Shown: positions 21,760-33,809 of the stretch, piece by piece | Position numbering within the stretch: the stretch's first letter is position 1 | Layout of the letters: every line of letters starts with the position of its first letter | Source: Larimichthys crocea | Lineage: Eukaryota > Chordata > Actinopteri > Sciaenidae | DNA: 64,000 nt | Assembly (NCBI RefSeq): GCF_000972845.2 | Contig: NC_040018.1 | Location: forward strand, 19,923,868 to 19,987,867 | Reading direction: 5' to 3' | Translations under genes and position numbers: made by a program | The notes under the pieces: model-generated | What the model was told of the DNA's origin: nothing | Seen by the model: only the letters and a program-made list of their open reading frames with translations | Database searches by the model: none

Positions 21760-24700
21760 GACCTCAACTCCGGATTCATGTTAGAAAAAAGATAGAAACA
21801 CGTGATTATGAGTAATCTGATTTACGATCAAGAGCCCAAAAGAACACCAATCATATTTGGTTTTTGTAAAAAAAAATCATTATAGTTTGGGATGCGCCTG
21901 TGTTATGAGATCCTCCAGTAAGAACTTTACATAACATATGATTCATGAGCTCAGACTCTGGATTGCTGGAAAAATAAAATTATCTTTGACCATGAAAAAC
22001 AACATTTAAAGGAATAATTTAACATTTCACATAATCTAACATTAGCCTGGCTCTGTCCAAAGATAACACAATCTGCCTAACATCACTGCTATGTTTCAAT
22101 AGTTAAAGAAACATTGTGTAACCATAAGATAACAGATTTAAATCATTGTGCTGCTGTACTGACTTAATGACTTCATACACCTGTTCTTGCACTTTGACAT
22201 TCAGGTACAATCACCCACGACAAGTATGTGATGTTTTAGGGCAGTAAGTCAAAGGCTACCAACTATGTCACTGATTTTGGTGAAACTGGATCATATTTTA
22301 TGGACAAAATGTTTTCTGTTTTGCTTCTGATCCGGCTGATTCACACTAACTCTTAATTATTTACAGAGTTTCGTGATGGACAGTAAAGTAAACTTCTGGT
22401 AAACTATAGCTGCTGTTAGCTAATGTTGCCCAGACTATGAGCTCAGAGCACTAGGGCAAGTGTTAGTATTTGTACCGCTGGCATTTTGGACCACAAGGAA
22501 GAGGAAGTCTTCAGCAGCTAGTGTCATGCCAGAATGCCTTCTGACAGACATCTAATTTATCTAATAAAATTATAACAAAGAAAGTAAATCTACAGTAAAT
22601 ACTGGCTCTGTTTCCAAGGTAATGTCCCACTGAAGGCTAAAACCATGTCATGGCAAAGAGGAGAGGTAACAGGGATTAATTAAAGTACTCTCTGAACTTC
22701 CCACACCACATTCCTCCTCCTTCTTTACATTCCAGTTTAAAAATGTGTAAGACACAAAAGGGAAAGAGTGAGGGCCACCACTGAGCCACAATTACATAAT
22801 AAGGTCCATTATGTGGCAGTGCTGCATGAGAAATTGAAACGAAGTGAGCAAGGGTGATAAACTGTGGCTTTCTCTTCTGTCTGTATTATTGTTTGATAAA
22901 TTACAGGTGGAATATTTTTCCCTTTCAAGCAAATGTAACATTGATTTCAGCTGGAAGTAAAACTATTAACCACACATGTAAATAAAACACCCCCCCCAAA
23001 TTAAATGTAGTGTTTGCAGTAGTGTGGAAAGAAGTGAATCTACCTTTATGTTGCATAAAAACTGTATATTTCTTTATGCTTTCCTACTCCATTCATCATT
23101 TCATGACCCCTCATAATTTATCTTGTGTCCCCCAGGTTTGTATCCACTGTTGTACAACATGGCTAATAACGTGTGTGCATTACAGTGTACAGTATGACTA
23201 CTGTTTGCTCAATCCATTCACATTTTCTCAACTCTAAACTTTGCCTCAGTTTTTATATTTGCCACTCAGGTTGTGGTTTGAAATGTCACTACATGTCATT
23301 ACATCTAGGCTGTCAGTGTGAGCCAGCATGTCATTAACATCTTTCTTACAAGCTATAGAAACTTGTACACGATACCTGCAGTGCACACAAGAGGCTTATT
23401 CTGTTCTCCTATTTTGTCTTTTGTTAGGCATTATATATTTTCCTACATGTGTAATTATTGTCACTTGTACACTATTATATTTATTTAATGACATGTAAAC
23501 ACTTACTTCTTCTATTTGAATGAACTCTTCCGTGAAATGTGCTACATAAAGGCAGACTAGTAGCTTATTCTTTTACTTGGTAATGTCTGTCCCTTTTTCT
23601 TGTATACATTTGTTATATGATCAGAATCTAAACCACAAAATCTCATGGATTTATCTGGTGATATTTTCTCAACGGAGAACCAACATCCCCGGAATTACAT
23701 GCACAGTGTAATATGGACTGGAGTTTTCCTGGAGATGTCTCTATAAACTCTCAACATTCTCTGGTGGAAAATAACTGTGGCTGGATTGTAAGTACTGAGG
23801 TGGTTGAGCTGTGTACACTTGTTCAGTGTAGCGGTGTATATTGATGTCTCTATTTACAGTCTATAGATGATAACTGAACAAATCTCAAAGAGAGATGTCT
23901 ACAAGCTTCTACATCTTATGAAACTGAAAGTTTTTCATACCAACCAGACGTCACCGGGTGATGAAAATAGCTGTTCAATCATAGAGGACAAAATAATTAG
24001 TTAATCAAGAAATGTTAACAGGTTCATTATGCACTTACAATCAGGATGTGGTATATACATATATACCACTTGCTGCCTGTATTTCCAGCTGGCATTCATT
24101 TGAGCCTTTCCGACTGGTCATTAATAAGCTAGCTAAATATGTGTACGCAAAATTTATAGATTTATAGAAAAGAACTGTTTTATTTTAAGATCAAGAAACT
24201 CTGACATTTGCAAGCTAAAAATCTACCTAAAAGGGACTGACAAAGCAGGATATGGTCCTCTGTCTTTGTGTTGTCCTTGTATACATGTTGCAGCATCTGT
24301 TTTGATTTATTAAGATGGATTAATTTCCCTGGTTTAGAAAAGATAGGTATGTGGTGTTCAACTCATGGCCAGGAAGGAAGGGATCATGCTGACCCAAAAC
24401 ATGTTGTTATTTGTCACCCCAGTCTTCCGGCTTCACTCATGATGAGCTCTTAAAAGGATGTCGTGTCATAATACAAACTCAATACTCGATTCACACTGAG
24501 TTGTGTTTTCAACCTCCAAAGGTGTGTATTTTTAGAATAGATCAACTATATTCCCGGTCTCTATTCTACTAACTAACAGTCTACTGGCCAGCCACAGTTT
24601 TATACACAACCAAAACACACTTTTAAATTTTAATGGTGGTTTATGTATAATGCTCTTCATTTCCACACAGGCTAAACTTAATTACCATGGCCTCTTTGCA

Positions 24701-25020
24701 ACTTTTTATTATGATATTGATGCTAAATCTCTCACAGTTGTCCTCTTATATCGTAACCCTAAATTCACCAACTGATGAACTGATCAAGATGTATTTAAAA
24801 GAACTTTAAATGCAAACTTGTGAATGACAGAGATGTTTATGGGCATTTAAAGTTTAATTGGACATAGAGAGGGACAATATGATAAAAACATTACTTTCAA
24901 TTCACGTGAGGAGATATAACCATTTTCATTTCCATATGTCAGGACATACACCATTTTAAGCATTTCAGTTAGTTGTTACATTCCTGTAGTCAATTTTGTC
25001 TGCCCTTAAAGGTTATAAAA
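21760..25020. other. Gene-poor region upstream of gnrhr
   Basis: No exon or RNA gene is recognised on either strand. Small features are a C-run at about 22990 and a near-perfect 22-bp palindrome at 24049-24070 (GTGGTATATACATATATACC...). Open frames here are short and have no domain. Confidence 0.45.
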
Positions 25021-25029
25021 TTCAGTCTC

Positions 25030-25440
25030 TGTAATAGTTTTGAGTTTGTTTCTGTGTTTCCTGTTTTATTTTGTAGTTCCACCCTGTCTGTCTCACTTCC
25101 TGTCTTTATTCTCGCCTTTTTTTAATTTTGCATCTGCCCCTGATTTGTTTCACCTGTCTCTGATTAGTCCTGTCTATTTAGTTCCTGTGTTTCTTTTGTT
25201 TCTTTGTTTTTGTTTTGTTTGTCTGTCTCCTTATGTGTTTTTGGTTTCTCTGTGTTCTCTCTGTTTCTTATGCCTGAGGATTATTTGCCTTCTGTTAGTG
25301 TTTTTGCCTGGACATCCAGATGCTTTTTCTTTAGTCTGTTTTTTGTGCCCTTTGCTTGTTTTGTATCCTGCTCCTGGTGTGTTTTATCTCTCACCATTTG
25401 GTCTGTCATTAAAGTTGGCACTTGTTTAATTCCCTATATT
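25030..25440 (+). mobile_element. Interspersed repeat, pyrimidine-rich (probable retroelement fragment)
   Basis: Contains CACCTGTCTCTGATTAGTCC, TTTGCCTGGACATCCAGATG and ACCATTTGGTCTGTCATTAA, a combination I recall from an abundant fish retroelement end. The long open frames through it are rich in F, L, S and C because the DNA is T/C-biased; they are not a gene. Confidence 0.4.
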
Positions 25441-25444
25441 TGGG

Positions 25445-27760
25445 TCCTTTTCCTGTTACCTCCCCACTCCCCCTGTGGCAGTCTCAAGAGGTAATAGCTG
25501 TAATGTAATGCGAGGTTTGTCTGTTTCTCACTTCACGTCTGCTGATGGGAACACATTTTAAAAGAGTTATGATTCTGCTGAAAGTTTGCTTTGTATGATG
25601 CATCTCAATGGTATTTTGATACATGTTATTATCACATAATAATAACAATAAACAGGAACAGAATTTATGTTCCGTTTCCTGAATCAAAGCCATTGATTTG
25701 TCTTAGCATTTCTTCCTTGCCCCATGGATCGCCAGTTGCAAATGGTTTTCTATATCATGCTGCCATCAATTTATCTGATCAAGTCCACATAAATCCTGCT
25801 TATTCATGTATTACTTCAAAATAAACGCAGGTGTCATCAGCAAAGGTGCTGCAAGGCAATGCAACATTATCTGACTACAGCTAGTAGATTACTTCAGTTT
25901 TAACCTCACAATCATTGAGATGGTTTAAGGTGGACCTTCCAGAGATGTAAGATCCTAAACCGAGCAGCATTCAAACTCATGGATGTGTCTTCGCAACTTT
26001 CTTAACTTTATTCAACAAATTGAACTTTGTGTGTCAGATTCCATCTTCTTGCTGCAAACAACAGGATATAACTCAATGTTGCAATAACTCAAGTGCAGAA
26101 AAACTCCTACATTGTGTCCTTCAATAACATGATGCTGAACACAGTGCTAAAGTGTTAGATGAACAAACATCATGCTTGGGCTTTATGTCTTCCGGGCAAT
26201 TAGGGTATTTCAATGTAATCTGCCTCTTAATTCATAATAGGTAGACAAAGTTATTATTTTCACCTGGGGGTAGCTCGAAGAAAACCTTATGAAAGCTGAG
26301 TACCATTTCAGGGGTTGCCTCCTCTGAGGTCTGCATTCCCAGAGTGAATAATGGGGTCGACATTATTTGAGTTGACTCACAGGAAGCTCTGTTCACTCTT
26401 TGTAAGCCTCACCTTGTTTTTAACCCTGTTAAAGAGATGAGATGATGAAATCTATTTGATCCTTTTAAGATTTCCTGCTTCCTGGTACTTTCTTACTTTC
26501 TTTAGACCAAAAATGTTTTTAAAACCTCCTAGGCTGGTTTTCACATTATGTACCACATGTATATCAAGTACATCACACAAGTTTTACATTACAGATACCA
26601 CTCTTAGATATTTCATGTTTCATTACATGTTTTACCACACAAACAGTAATGTAAAACTTGAAAAAACAAAGCCAAATATGTTCACTTTGATCGTTTAACA
26701 ATTAAAAGAAGTCAAACAACAATATTTTATTCTATTTTACACTTGAGGTATCATAGGTCATTGTTGCAAACAACAAAAGTATAATTTTATGAGCATGGTA
26801 ATACATTCAGTTATGCAAAATGTGGATGGAAAAAGGGGCTTCACTGTTGCATGTAAACAACTTGATTGGACTGATTTTACAATCAATGAAAAGGCAATCA
26901 GTGGACACGCATGAAAGTGCAGTGAGTAACTCCCTGCTGCACATGGGCAAGTCAAGCTGATACTTAACCATCTTGACTGGAGTAGCGTGTAATTTCCTGA
27001 ACTGGAGTTAAAGACTTCATCAAAGTCTTCTCAGCTTGAAATTCCTGTTCTTTCTCATTACATAGAAAGCAGCTGAATAATGTCTGACCATTAGATTAAA
27101 AGGAACATTCGTTCTATTTTCTCACAGCGGAGATTTGACATGGGAGAAAGCTCTGGCAAGCATCGATCCTTGACCAGCAGAGGCAAAATGTTCGCTACAT
27201 GGGCTACATCACTCTCTACACTGCTTATACTACCAGTAATTTCCACTCTTCCATGTTCTCTGCTGGCTCTCCATCACACCACAGTGAAGGAACAGGATGA
27301 ATTTCCCAGAAACAGCTTAAATAAAACTATTATTAAATCTTCCAGGAGATTTTATTCTCATAAATAAATGTTTCATGGTACTATGTCCAAAAAAGAGTCA
27401 TGATAACCATACCCACCATTAAAAATGTATTTTTAAACACTTTAGTTTTTCAAACAGGTTAAACAAATAAGATATAATGTGTTAACTAGTGAACTTCACA
27501 GGTGCTGGTTGGGGATTTTGTTATCTTTAGACAAAGCTAGTGGTCTCCCTCCCTGTTTCCAGTCTCTATGTATTCTAATGTAAGCTAAGCAGCTCTAGCT
27601 TCATATTTGGATTTATTGATAGACATAAGCAATCATCTCAACCAGTTCACTCTCAGCAAGAAATCAAATAAAAACATTTCCTAAAATATCACTTTATTCC
27701 TTTGATGCACAAGTAAATTTTCTATTTTATGTTTTATATTGTGTTTTCACAGATGAACTT
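25445..27760. other. Gene-poor region
   Basis: I see no exon with convincing coding character, no RNA gene and no clear repeat family here. Confidence 0.4.
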
Positions 27761-27769
27761 TGTTGTAAA

Positions 27770-28035
27770 TGATCGGTGTGTAGGATTTAGTTGCAACTAG
27801 AGGTATAGTTACAACCCCATCCACTTGCCCTTTTGTTCCAAGCATGAGGGAGAAACTACGCTGGACATGAAACATTCAAAAAAGTCAGAGTCAGTGTTAA
27901 GTTTGTTCGTTCCAGGCTACTGTAGAAACATGCCAGCGCAACATGGCATCTTTAGCTCATTCTAAGCTAGTAAAAACATACTTATATTATGTTACATTTT
28001 TGTCATATTCTGTAAATCTCAGACACTGGACCTTA
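27770..28035 (+). mobile_element. Degenerate interspersed repeat
   Basis: Shows GGTGTGTAGGATTTAGTTGC, GAAACTACGCTGGACATG, GGCTACTGTAGAAACATGCC and a closing AGACACTGGACCTTAAA, in the order I recall from an abundant percomorph non-autonomous repeat. It is diverged and has no coding capacity. Confidence 0.45.
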
Positions 28036-28039
28036 AATT

Positions 28040-28451
28040 TGATTTTGTTTTTCATTTGTTTGTGTTGTGTTGTGTAGTTGCTTTCATTTTAACCGGTGTT
28101 CTGTAATCCCTGCAGGCTGTGGTTGCTATGAATTATGTATATTACTAAAATAATATGGGCTGTTTTAAGGGATTCAAGTAGTATTCCTCTACCTCTACCA
28201 AGTGGTCAGTATAAAATTAAGCTTTTTATACTACCTGTTGTTTTCCCCATTAATATAATTATTCAGTGAATAATAAGGCAATTAGACAGAGGCATGGTGT
28301 GTTCATCATTACAACATAAATAATATTTTTCTTCTGTAGTGATTATTTTTAGACACACTAAAGCTGCACCCTGAGGGAATAGCATAAATCAATTTACACC
28401 ACATGGCTCCCAAAGATTTCAGCTGGAGATATGTGTATGTGCATTAGTCTG

Positions 28452-28523
<72 letters not shown>

Positions 28524-30375
28524 CTGACAGTGAGCACCATCATTGTAGAACATAGATTTGCATCTAAATAGACATAAAATACACAGCAGATTTACATCAG
28601 ACTTTCTCCATAATATCCCAGGCAAGTATCTATGCATAGATCAGGGCACTTTCGTGTTGTGACTACTTAAATCTGAAATAGTGTACACTCAAAATGCATT
28701 GCAATCAACATGACAGTCATTATCTAAAGTGAAGGTGCAGTTACCGTGCAGTTAGTGTGTGCTTTGACAGCTTTAGTAAACTGCAGATCTGAAAGTGGCA
28801 CAATTAAAGCAAAAACTCCAAGCTATATAGTTGCAGCAGCAGGGTACTCAGGTCTGGGTCATAAAAGGTGAGGTCACTTCTGTGTTTATCTCAAGTTTTG
28901 TGCTGTAGGGTGAGCCAGGAAGTCTCTACGTACGCTTGAAAATCCAGCACCATATGGTTAGTTTTAGCTTCTCAGCCTTTCTCTGCATTGCAGCGATGGT
29001 TGTCAAGCTCACGTTACTCAATACAGATCCTCACTCATTCATATAAAGATGTGGGAAAATTGAAAAAGATACAGACAATATTCAAATCAATCTGTACTGC
29101 TTAATCCACATGCATCCACATACATTCTCGCTGGCATGGTCACTGTGGTAACATTTAGTCCACTACTTCATATTAAACCCCACCATGGTAAATATCCTGA
29201 GCCAGATCATCTCTTCTTACAAAACCTTGCAACACTGCCAATAATTGTCCAAGTGATCTGCACTTGGGCTAATTGTTGTTTTTTTTTCCTAAATGTTTTT
29301 ATTTTAAGCTATCATTGGAAAAGGTCAGTCATGTAAGTCTGAATTTAAAATATCAGGTTCAACAAGCATCTGATTACATCTTGGACGAGTGAGCAGGCTG
29401 GCTATTAACTAATTGGCAGTGAGGAGTGTAGGGGTAGATCACTAGGCGTATAAAAACATGACCACATCTTCACCCTCGGTCACGTTACACTAAATGTGTG
29501 AGTCGCTACTCAAGGAAGGCTAAAGGAACAGTGAAAGATGTGTGAATACAGAAAAACACAGCATATAGATATAAAAATAATAATGTTCATGCACATGTCA
29601 TGAAGTGATTCATATAGGCCTGATAACAACATGCAACAACAAAAATAACTCAGAGACTGAAATGCTGAAATATTTTTGTGAAATGAACATTAGAAATGAT
29701 GTCAATGATTTCCAGTGAGATGTATATTAAACATTTGTATTCAGGACCAAGCATAGGATCTGGCTTTAAAGGCCATCATCAATAGCAGCAGCAAGCACTG
29801 TAAGGACAGAGACAAGAAATCAATATAAAAATTGAGATTCTTTGGATGTGAAACGATATGGCGACTCTGCTTTGAATCAATGGGTAAGAGTGAGAAGAAA
29901 TGAGTGACTGGAGCATGGACAGGTGAACGCAGGATCTAGCATGTAGGTCGATGCTTGTGCTGGTGAATTAGACCACATTACTTTAGTTTAACATTTAGTT
30001 TGATTGCTGGGTCAGTCAGCTGCTGTCAGTGCTGTAACATTATTTAGCTTAGGATATCAGTTAGCTTAGCTAACCTGGTTCAGTTCAGTCTGTCTGAATC
30101 AGCTGTGATAATCCTGTCCTATACATTCCTTTATATCTTAAAAGTAAAACATACATGTCTCATTAATGCATGTTACTGCATGTTACTAACTAAACTTAAA
30201 AAGAGTTTCTGTGCTCTCTCGTCCATATCTCCACTACAGTTTATAGTTAGTTAATGATTTGCTGCCGCTGTGCATCTGTATCTCTCTACCTCTATCACAG
30301 GTTCCACTGCTACTGTAATCATTTTATCATTCATTGTAATTGTACAGTATGTTTGTGTTGATTTATTTTGTACAC
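28040..30375. other. Gene-poor region
   Basis: Apart from the TG microsatellite at 28454-28522 I see no feature I can support. Open frames are short and lack domains. Confidence 0.4.
28454..28522. repeat. (TG)n microsatellite
   Basis: About 34 uninterrupted TG units. The minus-strand open frame of alternating H and T here is its translation. Confidence 0.97.
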
Positions 30376-30384
30376 GTGACATCT

Positions 30385-30600
30385 ATTGCCCGTCTGTCCG
30401 TCCTGGGAGAGGGATCCCTCCTCTGTGGCTCTTCCTGAGGTTTCTTCCACATTTTTTCCCTGTTAAAAGGTTTTTGTGGGCAAGTTTTTCCTCACTCGAA
30501 CTGAGGGTCTAAGGACAGACGGTGTCACTCCCTGCACAGATTGTAAAGCCCTTCGAGGCAAATGCACCTTGTGACTTTGGGTCAAAAGTATTCATTGGTT
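30385..30600 (+). mobile_element. Abundant teleost repeat, LINE/SINE 3' tail type
   Basis: Contains GGGAGAGGGATCCCTCCTCT, CTTCCTGAGGTTTCTTCCAC, CTGAGGGTCTAAGGACAGAC and AGATTGTAAAGCCCTTCGAG. I recognise this as a highly repeated fish element that resembles the 3' tail shared by some LINEs and SINEs. It is non-coding; the exact family needs a library search. Confidence 0.55.
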
Positions 30601-30751
30601 TGTTGTTATGTTATAGCTTGGTGTGTCCGTGTCCAAATGTATCCATTTTTGTGAATTATCACCAGATAGCTATATTAACCAGATGTTTCATGAGCAAAGT
30701 AGACTGGTGGCAGATACAGACTGTTAACAGGTCAACACTGATCGTTCAGGG

Positions 30752-30943
30752 GTCTCCAAACTGCTCCACAAAGGGCCGGTGTGGCTGCAGGTTTTTGTTC
30801 CAACCAACCAAGAGCACACAGTTTGACCAATCAACTCTCTGAAGACTGAGATCAGTCGTATAAATGAGTCAAGTCTGGTGTGCTGCTGTTTGGTTGGAAG
30901 GAAAAACCTGCAGCCACACCGCCCTTTGTGGAACAGTTTGGAT
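30752..30943. mobile_element. Fold-back (MITE-like) element, copy 1
   Basis: Terminal arms of about 65-70 bp are reverse complements of each other. The left arm runs TCCAAACTGCTCCACAAAGG ... GTGTGGCTGCAGGTTTTT ... CCAACCAACCAAGAGCACAC; the right arm is its inverse with a few changes. A short core includes GAAGACTGAGATCAGT. No transposase is present. A second copy lies at 46501-46642 in the same orientation. Confidence 0.75.
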
Positions 30944-30949
30944 ATATGA

Positions 30950-33040
30950 TGCATGATGACTGGTGGCAATTTGAAAGATGGGCATGAAAAAAAAATTAGA
31001 TGTGTTAGAAATTATATTCTATAATATACACATATCACACCTGACCAATCTTGTTTATCTTTCAGTGATTCTATTTAACATTATATGGAGTACACATGTT
31101 ATATGTAGGCCTACTGTGTCTGTGCTGGAGGTGCAGCATCCTTTGGAGGTTGGTCATATGTGTGTCCGGCTCTCTTTGGATAGCTGATAAAGATTTCCTG
31201 TAGAGTAAATCCAGGCTGTGTTTTTTTTTACTGTAAATCACGATGGAGTTCCACATTTGGTCCTTTGTTACTGGAGCACTAGCTGGCCTCCTATAGACAT
31301 TTAGTACTGGGGGGGTTCAGAGCTTTGTTGAAAATAGGTCCCTACTGTGGCCATAAAACCAAAACTAACTAACTGAATATCAACGTGAATATTTCGTCAT
31401 TTACGCATCACCTGCATATTTGAAGCCAAAATAATTAATGGTGAGATTGATGTTGGTATTGTAGTCTAAATCATACCACAGTTACACAGTTCACTGATCA
31501 TACAGTCTCCATAGCAACACTGATGAACATTTCAAATATGGTTGGTTACCAAAAGGAATAACTAATGAGAGGCATAAAGTGTTTTTAGTGGTGATTTTGT
31601 AATTGTATGAAGAAGAAATGTAGTCCTACAGGCTGTTTTTACTGACTCTGCTGTACTTCTAATAGTGTAGGTAACTATTAGAAGTTAGGTAATCACACAG
31701 GCTAAACAGTTAGCAGGTTTGTCCCAAAGTCTAACATACTGTATTATGATCAGCCAATAATTTTAATGTATTGTAATGGAAAATTTATATTACATGATTG
31801 TGTGTTCTTTTATAAGCATATATAGCCATGTTTGATCTCAGTAATATTCAAAATTTAAGTATAAAACTGTGTGCCTTATAGTCTTGTTTGGTTTTACTCA
31901 GTCCCTTGTACCTACCTCAGTACCTACTTAGAAATCTTTCTCTCATTTACGCAGATTGTTTGTAGCAGTTTTTGTAGCAGTAGTTGTTTGACGTATAAAC
32001 TTGACCTTGGTTCTCACGGTCCAGCAGAGCTAGTTAGTGAGGTTTGATAGTGATGAGCACATTCCATTGCAGCCATCTGCTATAGTTAGATAAGTAAATC
32101 ATAATAATGAGGAATACTCCTTAGAAGTATATAAGAATCGGTGTGGAATTTTTAAAGAAAAACCCTTGAATAAGGAAGACTGGATTCAAAGTATCAACGT
32201 TTAAGTTGGATTTATTATTCTTGTACAAGAAGGAGCTTTTAACAGTGCAACACACAAAATGGTTACAGAGAAAAGGCTCCTCGTGGAGCTCTAACATTTG
32301 GTTCTTATACATTTTTTAAAAAAGGGCTGTCTCGGACACTTCCCCACTGATACAGATAACATCATAACATTCTTTTTTGGTTTTCTGCTCAGTAATGAGC
32401 ATTATGTTTTATAACCAAATGGTACTCCCCTAGCCTGTCTCTCCTAACCTTGTACTGTTGATTTATAATTATCTCTCCCTGCCAGCCTCGGTAAATCAGA
32501 GGCCAAATAAAAGAAGTGCACAAGACATGCAAAAGACAGGATACACACACACTATCTACATGAGTTAAAACATCTGAACCCCAGTATAATCCTAATTTTG
32601 ATAACATTAATATATTTTGAATGTGTGAACCAGGCTGTAAACATGTTTATTTCTGCTGTTAAGTTGAGTATTTTAGGACGACTGCTTAAGGATGTTGACG
32701 AACTTCTGCAGCCTGGAGGAGTTTTTAGCACTTAATTTTCCCAGCCGCGGAGGCTGCCTCTTGGTTGAACCAACCTTGTTTCTATAGTAGCCCCAAACAT
32801 ACAGACTAAACTAACACAGGGTGTTTCACACTTTCTGCCACTGTAACCAATGCAGCTCAGGGTTCACAAACTTTTGCACCTACATAAGTTGACCAAAAAC
32901 TCTTTCATCTTGACCACATCTTGATTTTCTTTATAGAGTATATTGGATTTATAAACCTGCACATGTTATTTTATATAAAAAGTAATGGTTTTGATTAAAT
33001 AAGGAAATCAGGGTGAAACAATAGAACTCCAAAATGCTCA
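30950..33040. other. Gene-poor region upstream of sppl2a
   Basis: No exon recognised. It holds a perfect 12-bp inverted repeat at 31655-31666/31674-31685 (ACTTCTAATAGT and its complement, 7-nt loop). Otherwise AT-rich sequence without a repeat family I can name. Confidence 0.4.
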
Positions 33041-33044
33041 TGAT

Positions 33045-33126
33045 GGTCACAAACTTTGATTCTTATTTTCAGGTGATCATAGACTGGTCACAAACTTTGA
33101 TTCTTATTTTCAGGTGATCATAGACT
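33045..33126. repeat. Perfect 41-bp tandem duplication
   Basis: Two identical adjacent units (33045-33085 and 33086-33126) beginning GGTCACAAACTTTGATTC. Complete identity suggests a recent event. Confidence 0.95.
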
Positions 33127-33289
33127 GAAACATAGGAATGAATATGCCAAATACACTGGACCTTTAATGTTTGTAACACCTGTAGGTTATTTATTATGTC
33201 TGCTGTGAAGAAAAGCCTGTTAATAATATTTAATTAAAAATGTGCATTGCTGTTTAAAATGTATCGTTTTTGCTCTTCATCATTATTTG

Positions 33290-33567
33290 TCAGTGCACGC
33301 GTGGGCCACGCTTGTGTTGTTGAGACGCCGCGCGCGCGCGCGCGCGTGAAACAGAAAGCGGTGGACTCAGCGCGTCATGTGTCACGCGCATCAACGATCA
33401 CGAGCCAAATACGTTACACACAGGAAGTACCTGTCAGCTGCCGACAAGCTAAACAAGAGCGGCGAAGATACGAGCGACTCAACGGAGGATAAAAGTGTCT
33501 CCGCGCCGCATAGAAGTTAATTAATGTTGATGCCACCAGACTGTGTGACAAAGCGGATGTTACCAGC
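33290..33567 (+). promoter_or_regulatory. sppl2a: CpG-rich promoter and 5' UTR of sppl2a
   Basis: CpG content rises sharply just before the start codon, with a pure CG run at about 33329-33346 and many CGs to 33620. This is the usual look of a housekeeping promoter and its 5' UTR. No TATA box is obvious. The transcription start cannot be placed. Confidence 0.55.
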
Positions 33568-33748
33568 ATGGACACGGCTGTCAGACTCGTCGTTTTGTCG
33601 GTCATTTTCTTGGCATCGGAGGTAAGTTAACGGACAAACCAACTGAAACCGACCAGTTGAGCCCGATAGCTGAGCGTACCGTCGATAAAATGTTACCGTA
33701 ATGTTACTTCACACGGTCTAAGTCATGTTGTGAGCGTGTTGTCAGTAC

Positions 33749-33809
<61 letters not shown>

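Noticed and set aside
25040..25494. Two overlapping frames rich in F, L, S and C
   Set aside because: Caused by T/C-rich repeat DNA; no start context, no domain and no splice logic.
28419..28637. Minus-strand frame of alternating His and Thr
   Set aside because: Translation of the TG microsatellite.
30724..30969. Frames across the fold-back element
   Set aside because: Explained by the inverted arms of a non-coding repeat.
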